This document shows positions 24,025 to 32,821 of a DNA stretch of 64,000 nt, piece after piece. The position numbers and the translations under genes are program-made. The notes beneath the pieces are model-generated. The model ran no database searches. It worked only from the letters and a program-made list of their open reading frames with translations, and had not been told where the DNA came from. This stretch comes from JAGLQQ01 sp043806135 (GTDB lineage Bacteria > Omnitrophota > Gorgyraeia > B26-G9), in the NCBI GenBank assembly GCA_043806135.1, contig JAZDHG010000009.1, positions 1-64,000 on the forward strand, written 5' to 3'. The first letter of the stretch is position 1, and each line of letters starts with the position of its first letter.

Positions 24025-25054
24025 TGCACTGGATGAAAAACTTGTCAGCACTTTAAATAAACGCACTGAACTGGCGATTAAGATCGGTAAGATAAAGGAC
24101 AAGCTTAATAAAAGTGTTTATAGCCCTGAGCGTGAACAGGAAATATATAATAAATTAAAAAAAATAAACAAGGGCCCTCTGGACAATAAGGTTTTAACAG
24201 CAGTTTACCGTGAGATAATGTCCGGAACGATTATGCTGCAAAGGCCGATGAAAGTGGCATATCTGGGGCCTGAGGCTACGTTTACTCATCTTGCCAGCCG
24301 GAAGAAATTCGGGGCACAGGTTGAGTATATAAGCATGCAGACTATAACAGATGTTTTTACTGAGGTCGAGCGAGGCAACTGCGATTTTGGTGTTGTGCCT
24401 GTTGAAAACTCCATAGAAGGGGCTATAAGCCATACGCTTGATATGTTCGTTGATTCAGATCTTAAGATATGCTCTGAGATAAGCCTTGATGTTACGCATA
24501 ATCTGCTGGCTAACTGCGATATCAAGGATATCAAAAAAGTTTACAGCAAATCACAGGTTTTCGGCCAGTGCCGTTTATGGCTGGAAAGTAATTTGCCGGG
24601 CCGGCACCTGATGGAGACTTCAAGTACTACCAAGGCTGCTGAAATCGCGGCTTGTGAAAAAAATTCAGCGGCTATTGCCAGCTCTTTGGCAGCGCAGATC
24701 TATAAAGTAAATATAAAGGCAAAATCTATTGAGGACAGTCCGCACAACGTAACGCGGTTTCTTGTGATTGGGGAGAAAGAGACAGGCTATACCGGCCGGG
24801 ACAAAACATCAGTGCTTTTTTCCATCAAGGACCGGGTAGGTGCGTTGCATGATATGCTTCTAGCTTTTAAGAACGCAAAAATAAACCTGACAAAAATAGA
24901 ATCCCGGCCGTCTAAGAAAAAAGCCTGGGACTATTATTTCTTCGTTGATATGCAGGGGCATATTAAAGAACCGCGATTGAAAAAGGCATTGACAAACCTG
25001 GAAAAGAAATGCCATTTTCTTAAAATCGTGGGTTCCTATCCGCAAAGCGTTTAA
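23984..25054 (+). CDS. pheA: Bifunctional chorismate mutase/prephenate dehydratase (P-protein)
   Basis: This enzyme converts chorismate to prephenate and then to phenylpyruvate for phenylalanine. Order of domains: AroQ-type chorismate mutase (about residues 1-90, with LREAINALDEKLVSTLNKRTE), prephenate dehydratase (about 93-275, with VAYLGPEATFTH and the catalytic HNVTRFLVIG), and a regulatory ACT domain (about 283-350) with SVLFSIKDRVGALHDML and a KIESRPSKK motif. I chose ATG 23984, preceded by GGAGAAG, over an ATG 39 nt upstream inside scpB. It starts a run pheA-hisC-aroF-tyrA. Feedback control by phenylalanine through the ACT domain is expected. Confidence 0.95.
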   Translation: MGKVNIKKLREAINALDEKLVSTLNKRTELAIKIGKIKDKLNKSVYSPEREQEIYNKLKKINKGPLDNKVLTAVYREIMSGTIMLQRPMKVAYLGPEATFTHLASRKKFGAQVEYISMQTITDVFTEVERGNCDFGVVPVENSIEGAISHTLDMFVDSDLKICSEISLDVTHNLLANCDIKDIKKVYSKSQVFGQCRLWLESNLPGRHLMETSSTTKAAEIAACEKNSAAIASSLAAQIYKVNIKAKSIEDSPHNVTRFLVIGEKETGYTGRDKTSVLFSIKDRVGALHDMLLAFKNAKINLTKIESRPSKKKAWDYYFFVDMQGHIKEPRLKKALTNLEKKCHFLKIVGSYPQSV

Positions 25055-25081
25055 AATATCAAATAATCCCGGAGACTAAGC

Positions 25082-26170
25082 ATGAGCATTAAAAAGTTAG
25101 TTAAAAAATCAATATTGACGGTTAAACCTTACAAGCCCGGCAAGCCTATTGAAGAGGTTAAACGCGAATTCGGCTTAACCCGTGTATATAAGATGGCTTC
25201 AAATGAAAACGCGTTAGGACCATCGCCTAGAGCGGTAGCGGCTATTAAAAAAGGTATTTTAAATATTCACCGCTATCCGGACGGCAATTGCTTTTATCTA
25301 AAAAAGGCATTGGCAAAAAAGTTTAAGCTGCCCCAGGAAAATTTGATAATCGGCAATGGTTCGGATGAAATCATAGTTCTTGCGCTGCGTACCTTTATCA
25401 ATGAAGGAGATGAGGTAATAATCGCTGAGCCGACGTTCCTGGTCTATAAGATCGCCGCTGCAATTATCGGGGCAAAAATAGTCAGCGTGCCTTTAAAGGC
25501 GTATCATTATGACCTGGAGGCGATGAAGAAAAAAATAAACAAAAGAACAAAAATGATCTTCATTGCCAATCCGGATAACCCGACCGGAAGTTATGTTAAT
25601 CGCAGGGAGGTAGAAAAATTTTTGAAGGGTCTGCCAAAAGATATGATCATATTTTTTGATGAGGCTTATTTTGAATATATGAATGCTCGAGATTATCCCA
25701 ATTCCATGCGTTATCTGGGTGGAGGTAATGTGATTGTCAGCCGCAGTTTTTCCAAGGCATATGGACTTGGCGGATTGCGTATCGGCTGGGCCGCGGCAAG
25801 TAAAGAAATAATCGGATATCTAAATCAGGTACGTGAGCCGTTTAATGTGAATATGCTTGCCCAGATCGCGGCTACAGCCGCGCTCAATGATAGAAATCAT
25901 GTGATGAGATCGCGAAGACTTATAAAAGAAGGTAAAAAGTTTATATGTGAAGAATTACAAAAGATAAAATTATTTTATGTTCCAAGTGTTACTAATTTTA
26001 TTTTGTTCAATGCCGGGAAAAAGAGCCTTCAGGTATATGATAATTTGATGCGCAAGGGAATTATCGTCAGGGAAATGTCTGCGTGGGGTTTGAAAAATTT
26101 CATACGGGTAACCATCGGCACAAATAAAGAAAACAGATTATTTGTAAAATTTCTTAAAAAATTTATTTAA
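25082..26170 (+). CDS. hisC: Histidinol-phosphate/aromatic aminotransferase, HisC family
   Basis: This fold type I PLP enzyme has the Schiff-base lysine at Lys225 in SRSFSKAYGLGGLRIGW. ASNENALGPSPRA and NPDNPTGSYV are the other typical motifs. The length of 362 residues matches HisC. Since it sits between pheA and aroF, it probably also, or mainly, transaminates phenylpyruvate and hydroxyphenylpyruvate. No other his gene is present here. Sequence alone does not separate these substrates. Confidence 0.9.
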   Translation: MSIKKLVKKSILTVKPYKPGKPIEEVKREFGLTRVYKMASNENALGPSPRAVAAIKKGILNIHRYPDGNCFYLKKALAKKFKLPQENLIIGNGSDEIIVLALRTFINEGDEVIIAEPTFLVYKIAAAIIGAKIVSVPLKAYHYDLEAMKKKINKRTKMIFIANPDNPTGSYVNRREVEKFLKGLPKDMIIFFDEAYFEYMNARDYPNSMRYLGGGNVIVSRSFSKAYGLGGLRIGWAAASKEIIGYLNQVREPFNVNMLAQIAATAALNDRNHVMRSRRLIKEGKKFICEELQKIKLFYVPSVTNFILFNAGKKSLQVYDNLMRKGIIVREMSAWGLKNFIRVTIGTNKENRLFVKFLKKFI

Positions 26171-26191
26171 ATCTAATCGGGGGATAAAATA

Positions 26192-27205
26192 GTGATAATT
26201 GTTCTTAAAGCAAATACCACAAAGGAAGAAAAGCAAAGGATTATTGATAAGGTTCATTCTCTTGGCCTTAAAACTATGGTCTCTGATGGGGTAGAACGTT
26301 CAATAATCGGGGTTATCGGAGAGGAAGATAAAATAAGACTGCAGCCGCTGGAGGCGTTTCCCGGTGTCGAACAGGTTATACCTGTGCTTTCTCCGTTTAA
26401 GCTTGTTTCCAGGGAATTCAAGCCTGAAAATAGTCGTATAAAGATTAAAGATGTTACTATCGGCGGGGAGACGATTGTGATAATGGGCGGGCCCTGTGCC
26501 ATAGAGAACCTGGAGACTTTGCGGGAAATTGCCAAGAATGTTAAAAAGGCAGGTGCAACGGTTTTGCGGGGAGGCGCCTTTAAGCCAAGGACTTCACCCT
26601 ATTCTTTCCAAGGACTTGGTGTCGAGGGACTTAAAATAATGAAGCAGGTCTGTGACGAGGTTGGACTCTTAAGCATTAGCGAGGTTATAGATCCCCGCGA
26701 TGTGGAATTAATGGCTGATTATGTTGATATTATGCAGGTTGGAGCCAGAAATATGCAGAATTTTAACCTGCTTAAAGAGATCGGCAAGTGCAAAAGGCCG
26801 GTTGTGTTAAAAAGAGGCATGATGGCGACAATAATAGAATTTCTTATGAGTGCAGAATATATCTTGAGCGAGGGTAATTTTAATGTTATCTTATGCGAAC
26901 GCGGAATACGCACATTTGAGACATATACACGCAATACCCTGGATATTAACGCTGTTCCGGCGGTCAAGATCCTTTCACACCTGCCGATTATTGTGGACCC
27001 TTCTCATGCTACCGGAAAATGGAGCCTGGTCACGCCGGTGAGCAAAGCGGCTATTGCCGCGGGCGCGGACGGTCTAATAGTAGAGGTGCATGTACACCCT
27101 GAGGAAGCGATGTCTGATGGTACTCAATCTTTGAATACGGAAAATTTTGCGACTTTGGTAAAAGAAGTCAGGGCTGTGGCTCATGCTGTGGGAAGAAAGA
27201 GCTGA
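26192..27205 (+). CDS. aroF: 3-deoxy-7-phosphoheptulonate synthase with N-terminal ferredoxin-like domain
   Basis: This enzyme condenses phosphoenolpyruvate and erythrose 4-phosphate, the first step of the shikimate pathway. The 337-residue protein has a ferredoxin-like N-terminal domain (1-75), as in the Thermotoga-type enzyme, then a TIM barrel (90-337). The barrel includes GPCAIENLETL, LRGGAFKPRTSPYSFQGLG, and DPSHATGKW near the C-terminus. The start is GTG 26192 after GGGGG. It lies in the aromatic amino-acid set. Confidence 0.94.
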   Translation: MIIVLKANTTKEEKQRIIDKVHSLGLKTMVSDGVERSIIGVIGEEDKIRLQPLEAFPGVEQVIPVLSPFKLVSREFKPENSRIKIKDVTIGGETIVIMGGPCAIENLETLREIAKNVKKAGATVLRGGAFKPRTSPYSFQGLGVEGLKIMKQVCDEVGLLSISEVIDPRDVELMADYVDIMQVGARNMQNFNLLKEIGKCKRPVVLKRGMMATIIEFLMSAEYILSEGNFNVILCERGIRTFETYTRNTLDINAVPAVKILSHLPIIVDPSHATGKWSLVTPVSKAAIAAGADGLIVEVHVHPEEAMSDGTQSLNTENFATLVKEVRAVAHAVGRKS

Positions 27206-27208
27206 GAT

Positions 27209-28054
27209 ATGAGACTTAAATTTAAAAAAACGGTTATTGTAGGTCCGGGGCTTATCGGAGGTTCTATCGGTATTTTTTTGCGTAAAAGCGGGATAGCCGC
27301 ATCTGTGGTCGGGGTTGCCAGGCATAAAAGTACCTTGAGCAAAGCGTTAAAAAAAAGCGCCATTGACAAGGCCGAGACAGATCTGAAAAAAGCGGTTATT
27401 GATGCGGACCTTGTTCTGATTGCCACTCCGGTAGAAGCTTTAAAAAAAATAATGCGTGAAATAAAAGACAGCCTTAAACCAGGCTGTATTGTTTTTGATG
27501 TAGGAAGCACCAAAATGGAGATTGTTCTTCAGGCACAAAAGACGCTGCCGAGAAACGTGTATTTTATCGGCGCGCATCCTATGGCCGGATCTGAAAAGAC
27601 AGGTGCAGAGTTTGCCAGGGGAGATCTTTTCAAAGGTTCGCTGTGTTTTATAACAAAGACTATAACTACGGAAAAAACAGCGTTGTTAAAAATTAAGGAA
27701 CTCTGGAAAAGGCTTGGGGCAAAATGTGTTGAGATCGATCCCTATGTGCATGATAATATCGTTGCCTCTATCAGCCATCTACCGCATCTGATTAGTGCGG
27801 CGCTTGTAAATAGTGTTCCGGCTAATTACCTTAAGTTTGCAGCCACGGGATTTAAGGATACTACTAGGATCGCTGGCGGAAGCCCTGAGATCTGGCACGA
27901 TATTATCCTGAGTAATCGAAAAGCAATACTGAAACAAATAGAAAAGTTTGAAGCTGTGTTAAAAAAACTGAAAAAATCTATAGTATTGAAGCAGGGGAAA
28001 CAGCTTACCGGACAACTGCAGCAGGCGAGAGAAAAGAGGCAGGGGATAGAATAA
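27209..28054 (+). CDS. tyrA: Prephenate dehydrogenase
   Basis: This enzyme oxidises prephenate to 4-hydroxyphenylpyruvate for tyrosine, using NAD(P). The N-terminal nucleotide-binding motif is VGPGLIGGSIG (about residues 11-21). The prephenate-binding region includes GAHPMAGSEKTGAEFA, and the C-terminal helical dimer domain contains SHLPHLISAAL. The 281-residue length fits a form without an ACT domain. It lies 3 nt after aroF. In related gene orders aroA commonly follows; here no aroA is found before cmk. Confidence 0.94.
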   Translation: MRLKFKKTVIVGPGLIGGSIGIFLRKSGIAASVVGVARHKSTLSKALKKSAIDKAETDLKKAVIDADLVLIATPVEALKKIMREIKDSLKPGCIVFDVGSTKMEIVLQAQKTLPRNVYFIGAHPMAGSEKTGAEFARGDLFKGSLCFITKTITTEKTALLKIKELWKRLGAKCVEIDPYVHDNIVASISHLPHLISAALVNSVPANYLKFAATGFKDTTRIAGGSPEIWHDIILSNRKAILKQIEKFEAVLKKLKKSIVLKQGKQLTGQLQQAREKRQGIE

Positions 28055-28267
28055 GAATATCTGCCTGAATTTGTGGAAGCGCTTAAAAATTCACCATCAT
28101 CTTTTATTAATTCGAGATTAAACACGAAAGAACCATTTTAAGTAAACCTCTTTAGAGAACTCTGTTCTCTGACGGTTTACGCGGACGGTGGCTTTAAACT
28201 ATCGTCAATTTTAATAGGTAATAACTGCCGATTAAAATCAGTGGCTTCCTCTAACGGAGTAAACGGG
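28055..28267 (+). repeat. Hairpin-rich spacer carrying degenerate ends of the prepilin insertion element
   Basis: GTAAACC (28142-28148) pairs with GGTTTAC (near 28175-28181), enclosing a perfect AGAGAAC-TCT-GTTCTCT stem. Further on, CCTCTAACGGAGTAAAC (28234-28250) resembles the terminal TCTCTAACGGGGTTTAC of the element seen inside prepilin genes. So a decayed copy or half-copies of that element may lie here, and its last part supplies CGGAG, a possible ribosome binding site of cmk. Confidence 0.45.
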
Positions 28268-28942
28268 ATGAGCATGATTATTGCTATAGATGGGCCTGCG
28301 GGCGCGGGCAAAAGTACGATCGCAAAACTGCTGGCTGAAAAATTGGGCGTTCTTTATGTAGATACAGGTGCTATGTACAGGGCACTGACATTAAAAGTGC
28401 TTCGTCTTAATGCTGACTTTAAGGACACGGAAAAACTTATTAAGATCGCATTTGATACCGATATAAAACTAAAAAAAAGCAAAGATCACAATACCATTGT
28501 CCTGCTTGACGGTGAGGATGTGACCGCGCCTATCAGAAAGCCTGAAGTGACTAATTCTGTGTTTCATGTGGCGAGCATATCCCCCATACGTAACTTGATG
28601 GTGAAATTTCAAAGAGAGTATGCCCATATCGACAATATTGTGATGGAAGGCAGAGATATCGGAACGGTGGTTTTTCCCAAGGCGCAAAGAAAGTTTTATC
28701 TTGACGCCAAGGCAATAATTCGCGCACGCAGACGCAAGCTTGAACTTGAGCAAAAAGGCATTGAGATAGATATCGAAGATATAGTCAAACAGATTAAAGA
28801 CAGAGACGCAAAAGATAAAGCGCGCAAATGCGGGCCGCTTAAAAAAGCGGAAGACGCGGTTTATATCGATACTTCAAACATGAACATTCCGGAGGTTGTA
28901 AATTGCCTGTTTACGTATATAAAAGATGAAAAAAAGAAATAA
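28268..28942 (+). CDS. cmk: Cytidylate kinase
   Basis: Cmk phosphorylates CMP/dCMP with ATP. P-loop GPAGAGKS is at residues 9-16, followed by DTGAMYRALTLKVL. The NMP-binding motif VMEGRDIGTVVFP and the ARRRKLELEQKG region are present. The length (224 residues) is normal. I chose ATG 28268; a GTG at 28241 would add nine unusual residues (ASSNGVNG) encoded by the repeat. It overlaps plsC by 17 nt, giving the common cmk-plsC-rpsA order. Confidence 0.94.
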   Translation: MSMIIAIDGPAGAGKSTIAKLLAEKLGVLYVDTGAMYRALTLKVLRLNADFKDTEKLIKIAFDTDIKLKKSKDHNTIVLLDGEDVTAPIRKPEVTNSVFHVASISPIRNLMVKFQREYAHIDNIVMEGRDIGTVVFPKAQRKFYLDAKAIIRARRRKLELEQKGIEIDIEDIVKQIKDRDAKDKARKCGPLKKAEDAVYIDTSNMNIPEVVNCLFTYIKDEKKK

Positions 28943-29561
28943 TTTCTATATATTCTGCCGTTTTCTGCTTTTTGTAACATTTAAAATGCTGTTTTTCTTT
29001 AAATCCAGCGGTAAAGAATATCTTCCCAAAAACGGCGGCTGTATCATTGCTTCAAATCATTTGAGTTATCTTGACCCTATTGTGCTCAGCATTGCCAGTC
29101 CCCGAATCTTAAGCTTCATGGCCAAGCAGGAATTATTTAAAAACCCGATTTTTTCAAAGCTGATAACCGCATTGAATTCTTTTCCGCTTGAGCGCGGAAG
29201 CGCGGATCTCAAGTCAATACGTTTTGCCATAAATAAGCTAAAAGATGAAGGTACTTTGATAATTTTCCCTGAGGGAACGCGCAGTGTCAGCGGTCAGATC
29301 AATGAGGGACAGGCCGGAGTAAGTATGCTTGCGGCAAAGGCCAAAGTGCCGGTAATACCCACTTTGATTAAAGGCACGGATATAGCTCTGGCTGTTGGTT
29401 CTAAAAAGATCAGGTTGTTTGTGCCTTTAAGCGTTCATTTCGGTAAACCTCTATATTTTACTTCAGGATCAGACAAGGATAAGTTAAAAGAGGAATATTA
29501 TCAATTTTCCCGGGATATTATTGCTGAAATCCAAAAGCTAAAAAGTGCTTGTAAAGCATAG
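28926..29561 (+). CDS. plsC: 1-acyl-sn-glycerol-3-phosphate acyltransferase
   Basis: PlsC acylates lysophosphatidic acid to phosphatidic acid at the inner membrane. The catalytic H-X4-D motif is His45/Asp50 in SNHLSYLDP, and the acceptor motif FPEGTRS lies near residues 118-124. An N-terminal hydrophobic stretch (about 8-26) anchors it. The length of 211 residues is typical. The start lies inside the cmk end, so the two are co-translated. Confidence 0.93.
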   Translation: MKKRNNFYIFCRFLLFVTFKMLFFFKSSGKEYLPKNGGCIIASNHLSYLDPIVLSIASPRILSFMAKQELFKNPIFSKLITALNSFPLERGSADLKSIRFAINKLKDEGTLIIFPEGTRSVSGQINEGQAGVSMLAAKAKVPVIPTLIKGTDIALAVGSKKIRLFVPLSVHFGKPLYFTSGSDKDKLKEEYYQFSRDIIAEIQKLKSACKA

Positions 29562-29643
29562 AATAATTTGTTATACTTTAACAATCAATTTTGAACTCAA
29601 AATAGTCTGAAACAGTGTATACAGACGCTTGAGTTCCTAAAAC

Positions 29644-29672
29644 CCAGACTCAAAGAACTTAAATTGAGTCTG
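29644..29672 (+). promoter_or_regulatory. Stable hairpin in the rpsA leader
   Basis: CCAGACTCAA and TTGAGTCTGG form a perfect 10-bp stem with a 9-10-nt A-rich loop. It is followed by A residues on the + strand, so it is not an intrinsic terminator in that direction. Its place about 100 nt before rpsA suggests a leader structure, perhaps for autogenous control by S1, which is known in other bacteria but not shown here. Confidence 0.5.
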
Positions 29673-29773
29673 GAAAAAAGGAGATCAAAAAAAGCAGTTA
29701 TTGATTTCCTGCTATGGCTGTTATTCGTTGAAATATTGGCCATATGTATAATGAAAAGGAGGTAGTTAATGCG

Positions 29774-31381
29774 ATGTCACGAAAAAAAAGAAAATTTTCC
29801 AACTTGGATGAGCTAGGGCAAAATAAGGATAGTGTTTTTGCAAAGGAACTTGAGGCGTTTTCTAATCAGGCTCCGATAATATTAAAGGAAGGTGAAATAA
29901 TTAGCGGTAAAATAGTCGGTATTACAGGCAAAGAGGTGCTTGTTGATATTGGCTACAAGTCTGAAGGTATCCTCACCGTCGATGAATTTGATGATCCCTC
30001 CGAAATCAAGATCGATGCTCCAATTGATGTTTTGCTTGAGACCAAAGAAGATGAAAACGGTATGGTTATTGTCTCTAAACGAAAAGCTGACAGAACTCTG
30101 GGCTGGGAAAGAATAGTCAATAATTATAAAGAAGGTGATACTATCGAGGGTAAGGTCCACCGCAAAGTCAAAGGCGGGCTTATGGTCGACATAGGACTGG
30201 ATGCTTTTTTACCTGCTTCTCAGCTGTCTCTGCGCGGCGTGCATAACATTGATCAGCATCTGGGCAAGACGTATGAATTCATGATCGTAAAGGTGAATAA
30301 GCCCAGAAAGAATATCGTATTATCCCGCAGAGAGCTTTTGATGAAAGAAAGAGAAGAAAGTAAAGAGCGTCTGCTTAAAGAGATCGCCAAGGGGCAGATC
30401 AGAAGCGGCCTGGTTAAGAACATCGCGGATTTTGGTGTTTTTATTGATTTGGGCGGAGTTGACGGACTTCTGCACATTACTGATATGAGTTGGGGACGTA
30501 TTTCTCATCCATCTGAATTGGTCGCTATCGGGGATACAATTGAAGTGAAAATTCTTGATATTGATACAGAAAGTAATAAGATTTCGCTCGGGTTAAAACA
30601 GAAAAGCGCAAGTCCCTGGACCGGAATTGATGCAAAATATCCTGTAGGGGAAAAGATAAAAGGAAAGGTTGTTAATATCGTTCCTTACGGCGCGTTTATA
30701 GAGCTGGAAAAAGGTGTCGAGGGATTAATCCATATTTCTGAGTTCTCCTGGACAAGACGCATATCTCATCCATCGGAAATTCTGGCTATTGGTGATATTG
30801 TGGAAGCCGTAGTGCTCAACCTGGACATAGACAATCAGAAGATAGCTCTTGGCATTAAACAGACAGAAAACGATCCATGGCAGGGAATAAGCGGCAAGTA
30901 TGCCTCAGGCTCAAAAGTCAAAGGACGGGTTAGAAACCTGACTGATTACGGCGCATTTGTTGAGCTGGAAGAGGGTATTGACGGATTGGTCCATATCTCT
31001 GATATGTCCTGGACAAAGAAGATCAATAATCCTTCTGATTTTCTTAAAAAAGGCCAGAAACTCGAGGTTGTGATTCTTATTGTTGATGAGGTAAACCATA
31101 AGATATCTCTTGGCTTAAAGCAGCTGAGCGAAGATCCATGGCCAAAGATCGCAGAACGTTATACTCTTGATATGCCGGTGGAAGGCCATATAACAAAAGT
31201 TACTACTTTCGGTATTTTTGTGGAAATTGATAATGAACTGGAAGGCCTTGTGCATGTGACTGAAATCAACGTGGAACCGACAATGAAACTCGAAGACAGC
31301 TTCAAGGTGGGAGACAAGGTCAGTGCTAAGGTTATCAAGGTTGATAACGAACAAAGAAAGATAGGCCTGAGCATGAAATAA
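29774..31381 (+). CDS. rpsA: Ribosomal protein S1
   Basis: S1 binds mRNA on the 30S subunit. Six S1 repeats can be counted from the recurring pattern G-x-V-x-x-I-x-x-G-x-F-V-x-x-x-x-GLxHISD. They start near residues 34, 118, 205, 290, 377 and 464 of the 535-residue protein, the middle four being closest to each other. ATG 29774 is chosen, with AAGGAGG 11 nt upstream; the ATG at 29744 lies upstream of that ribosome binding site. It ends with a strong terminator. Confidence 0.94.
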   Translation: MSRKKRKFSNLDELGQNKDSVFAKELEAFSNQAPIILKEGEIISGKIVGITGKEVLVDIGYKSEGILTVDEFDDPSEIKIDAPIDVLLETKEDENGMVIVSKRKADRTLGWERIVNNYKEGDTIEGKVHRKVKGGLMVDIGLDAFLPASQLSLRGVHNIDQHLGKTYEFMIVKVNKPRKNIVLSRRELLMKEREESKERLLKEIAKGQIRSGLVKNIADFGVFIDLGGVDGLLHITDMSWGRISHPSELVAIGDTIEVKILDIDTESNKISLGLKQKSASPWTGIDAKYPVGEKIKGKVVNIVPYGAFIELEKGVEGLIHISEFSWTRRISHPSEILAIGDIVEAVVLNLDIDNQKIALGIKQTENDPWQGISGKYASGSKVKGRVRNLTDYGAFVELEEGIDGLVHISDMSWTKKINNPSDFLKKGQKLEVVILIVDEVNHKISLGLKQLSEDPWPKIAERYTLDMPVEGHITKVTTFGIFVEIDNELEGLVHVTEINVEPTMKLEDSFKVGDKVSAKVIKVDNEQRKIGLSMK

Positions 31382-31406
31382 CGTTTACGAGCCATAGAGT
31401 AAATAT

Positions 31407-31438
31407 AAAGCGGGTGGATAAAACCACCCGCTTTTTTT
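31407..31438 (+). terminator. Intrinsic terminator after rpsA
   Basis: AAAGCGGGTGG pairs with CCACCCGCTTT around ATAAAA, followed by a run of seven T. Confidence 0.94.
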
Positions 31439-31487
31439 GTTATCAGTTAGTTTATTTAAAAAATTTCTGGCACATGTTTGAAACAGT

Positions 31488-31644
31488 GGCTGTGCTCCGC
31501 CGCAGCGGACAGGCTGCCCCTTAGCCCCCAGCCTTCCCCCGCACCAGAAAGACGGAGTCTTACGGTGCAGGGTAAAATTTCCTTTGTTAAATTAAGAAAC
31601 CATGCCATGTATCGAGCTTTGCTCTGGTGCATGGGAATCAAAGC
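31488..31644 (+). repeat. Three-hairpin dispersed repeat, copy 1
   Basis: This repeat of about 155 nt recurs at 55223-55378 and, in part, at 63279-63409. Three hairpins are visible: GCTGTG/CGCAGC; GCACC-AGA-AAGAC / GTCTT-AC-GGTGC inside CCC/GGG (31536-31572); and CCATGTA...TGCATGG closing GAGC/GCTC (31605-31634). Both strands are open over the repeat, giving similar short peptides in all copies (RLRLSGAGEG on the - strand, MPCIELCSG on the + strand), which I regard as by-products of sequence identity. Confidence 0.75.
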
Positions 31645-32055
31645 TCCCGATACAGAGCATACGGGATAAATTCGACCATGTAACTTACCTCAATAATTCT
31701 GTAAGTTACGGTCTCATTTTAAAACCGCCCCTGAGAAATGTACACTTATTTTCTAATGGTTTAGGCTCACTGACTCTCCGCCTTTGGCGGATCGCCTCCG
31801 AAAAAGCAGTCCTGCCTTACGGCGCTACAACATCGTGTTTGCGTCCAGCCACCTAAAACAAAGAAATATATGCTAAAAATTCCAAAAGGGGATAAGAAAA
31901 ATATTACTGTTTTTTGACGCAATACGCAACTCACAATTCATAACTAATTTCGCGACTTTTTACTTTTACCTTTTTACTTTTTACTTAGAATTGCGTCCAT
32001 CTTCCTTCGGGTTTTTACGCAATACACAATCCGCGATACGCAATTCTGCTTCCAA
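31645..32055 (+). other. Gene-free spacer with small hairpins and degenerate words
   Basis: No gene is supported here. GTAACTTAC/GTAAGTTAC (about 31679-31709) forms a 9-bp hairpin, and CCGCC-TTT-GGCGG a smaller one near 31780. From 31915 to 32045 short words repeat imperfectly: GCGTCAAAA-type and ACGCAATACGCAACTC, then CTTTTTACTTTT, and again ACGCAATACACAATCCGCG. This resembles in reverse the word tracts at 9200-9290 and 48240-48330. Confidence 0.6.
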
Positions 32056-32586
32056 TTATTTTCTATCGAAAAAGATATTCTTGCCAGTCGCTGATAGGGG
32101 AATTGCCAGGGCAGTCTTCACCCCTTTATCCTTAAAAAGATCGATGTTTAAAGCCGCTTTTCCAGCAGAATACATTATTCTATTATCTATTCTGAAATCA
32201 CTGGCAATACTTACCGCTGAGCCCGTGGCAATGCCCAGATCAATGGAATTAAAAGCGCAGATGCCTTTGGCTTTTGTTAGAGCAGCGCAGTCTTTATAGC
32301 CGCAAAAACCGCAGTATGTCAGGCCTATAGCGCCTGTCTTTGTGCCGATGAGCAGAATCGCGCCTGCATGTCTTAAATTTTCCGCGTCTCTTTTAAATCC
32401 GGGCTTATTATGCTTTTTGGCCGCTTCATTCATGGCCTTGATAAGTTTTGATTTTTCCTTTTCCGTGCTGATTATCAGTGTTTTGATATTATCAACGCCT
32501 CTGACTTTTGGAGCCGTACGTGCTGCTGCGGCCATAAAACCGGCTATTTGCATAAGAGCGTTTTTTTCCGCTTGCGAGTTTTTCAT
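32056..32586 (-). CDS. DUF2148 ferredoxin-domain-like protein
   Basis: The 176-residue product has the Cys-rich motif TYCGFCGYKDC near the middle and the glycine-rich GAILLIGTKTGAIGL before it, both typical of DUF2148 proteins, which are predicted to bind metal or an Fe-S cluster. No membrane segment is seen. On the - strand a GGAGGAG ribosome binding site precedes the ATG. It is the only clear - strand gene of the window. Biochemical function is unknown. Family members are common in anaerobes. Confidence 0.85.
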   Translation of the reverse strand: MKNSQAEKNALMQIAGFMAAAARTAPKVRGVDNIKTLIISTEKEKSKLIKAMNEAAKKHNKPGFKRDAENLRHAGAILLIGTKTGAIGLTYCGFCGYKDCAALTKAKGICAFNSIDLGIATGSAVSIASDFRIDNRIMYSAGKAALNIDLFKDKGVKTALAIPLSATGKNIFFDRK

Positions 32587-32643
32587 TATATCTCCTCCTT
32601 TTCCAAAATTGTAACAGCCTCGTGTTAGGATGTCAAGGGTACC

Positions 32644-32673
32644 AAAAACCCCACCCCCGGTGTGGGGTTTTTG
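32644..32673. terminator. Bidirectional terminator-like hairpin, left twin
   Basis: AAAAACCCCAC and GTGGGGTTTTT pair around CCCCG. It is nearly identical to the hairpin at about 33404-33434, so the two flank the orphan gene at 32822-33394. It lies between the divergent DUF2148 gene and the next promoter. Confidence 0.8.
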
Positions 32674-32727
32674 AGGTTAACCATCGACTATTAGCTATTA
32701 ACCGTCGTCCATAGCCTACAAAGCTTG

Positions 32728-32756
32728 TTGACAGGTATGGTTTGAGGATGTACTAT
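32728..32756 (+). promoter_or_regulatory. Sigma-70-type promoter of the orphan membrane protein gene
   Basis: TTGACA (32728-32733), a 17-nt spacer, then TACTAT (32751-32756). Confidence 0.75.
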
Positions 32757-32821
32757 ATTTTTTGGGTTAAATGTGGGCGAATGGGCTGTACCGATAAAAC
32801 AGTGTTTAAAGGAAAGAAACA

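Noticed and set aside
31456..31641. Minus-strand ORF with RLRLSGAGEG, also at 55194-55376 and 62904-63407
   Set aside because: Similarity follows from the DNA repeat; the frames end at different places, lack ribosome binding sites, and the third runs antisense into xerD.
31602..31856. Plus-strand ORF starting MPCIELCSG in the same repeat
   Set aside because: Similarity stops at the repeat boundary in all three copies, so the downstream residues are unrelated spacer translations.
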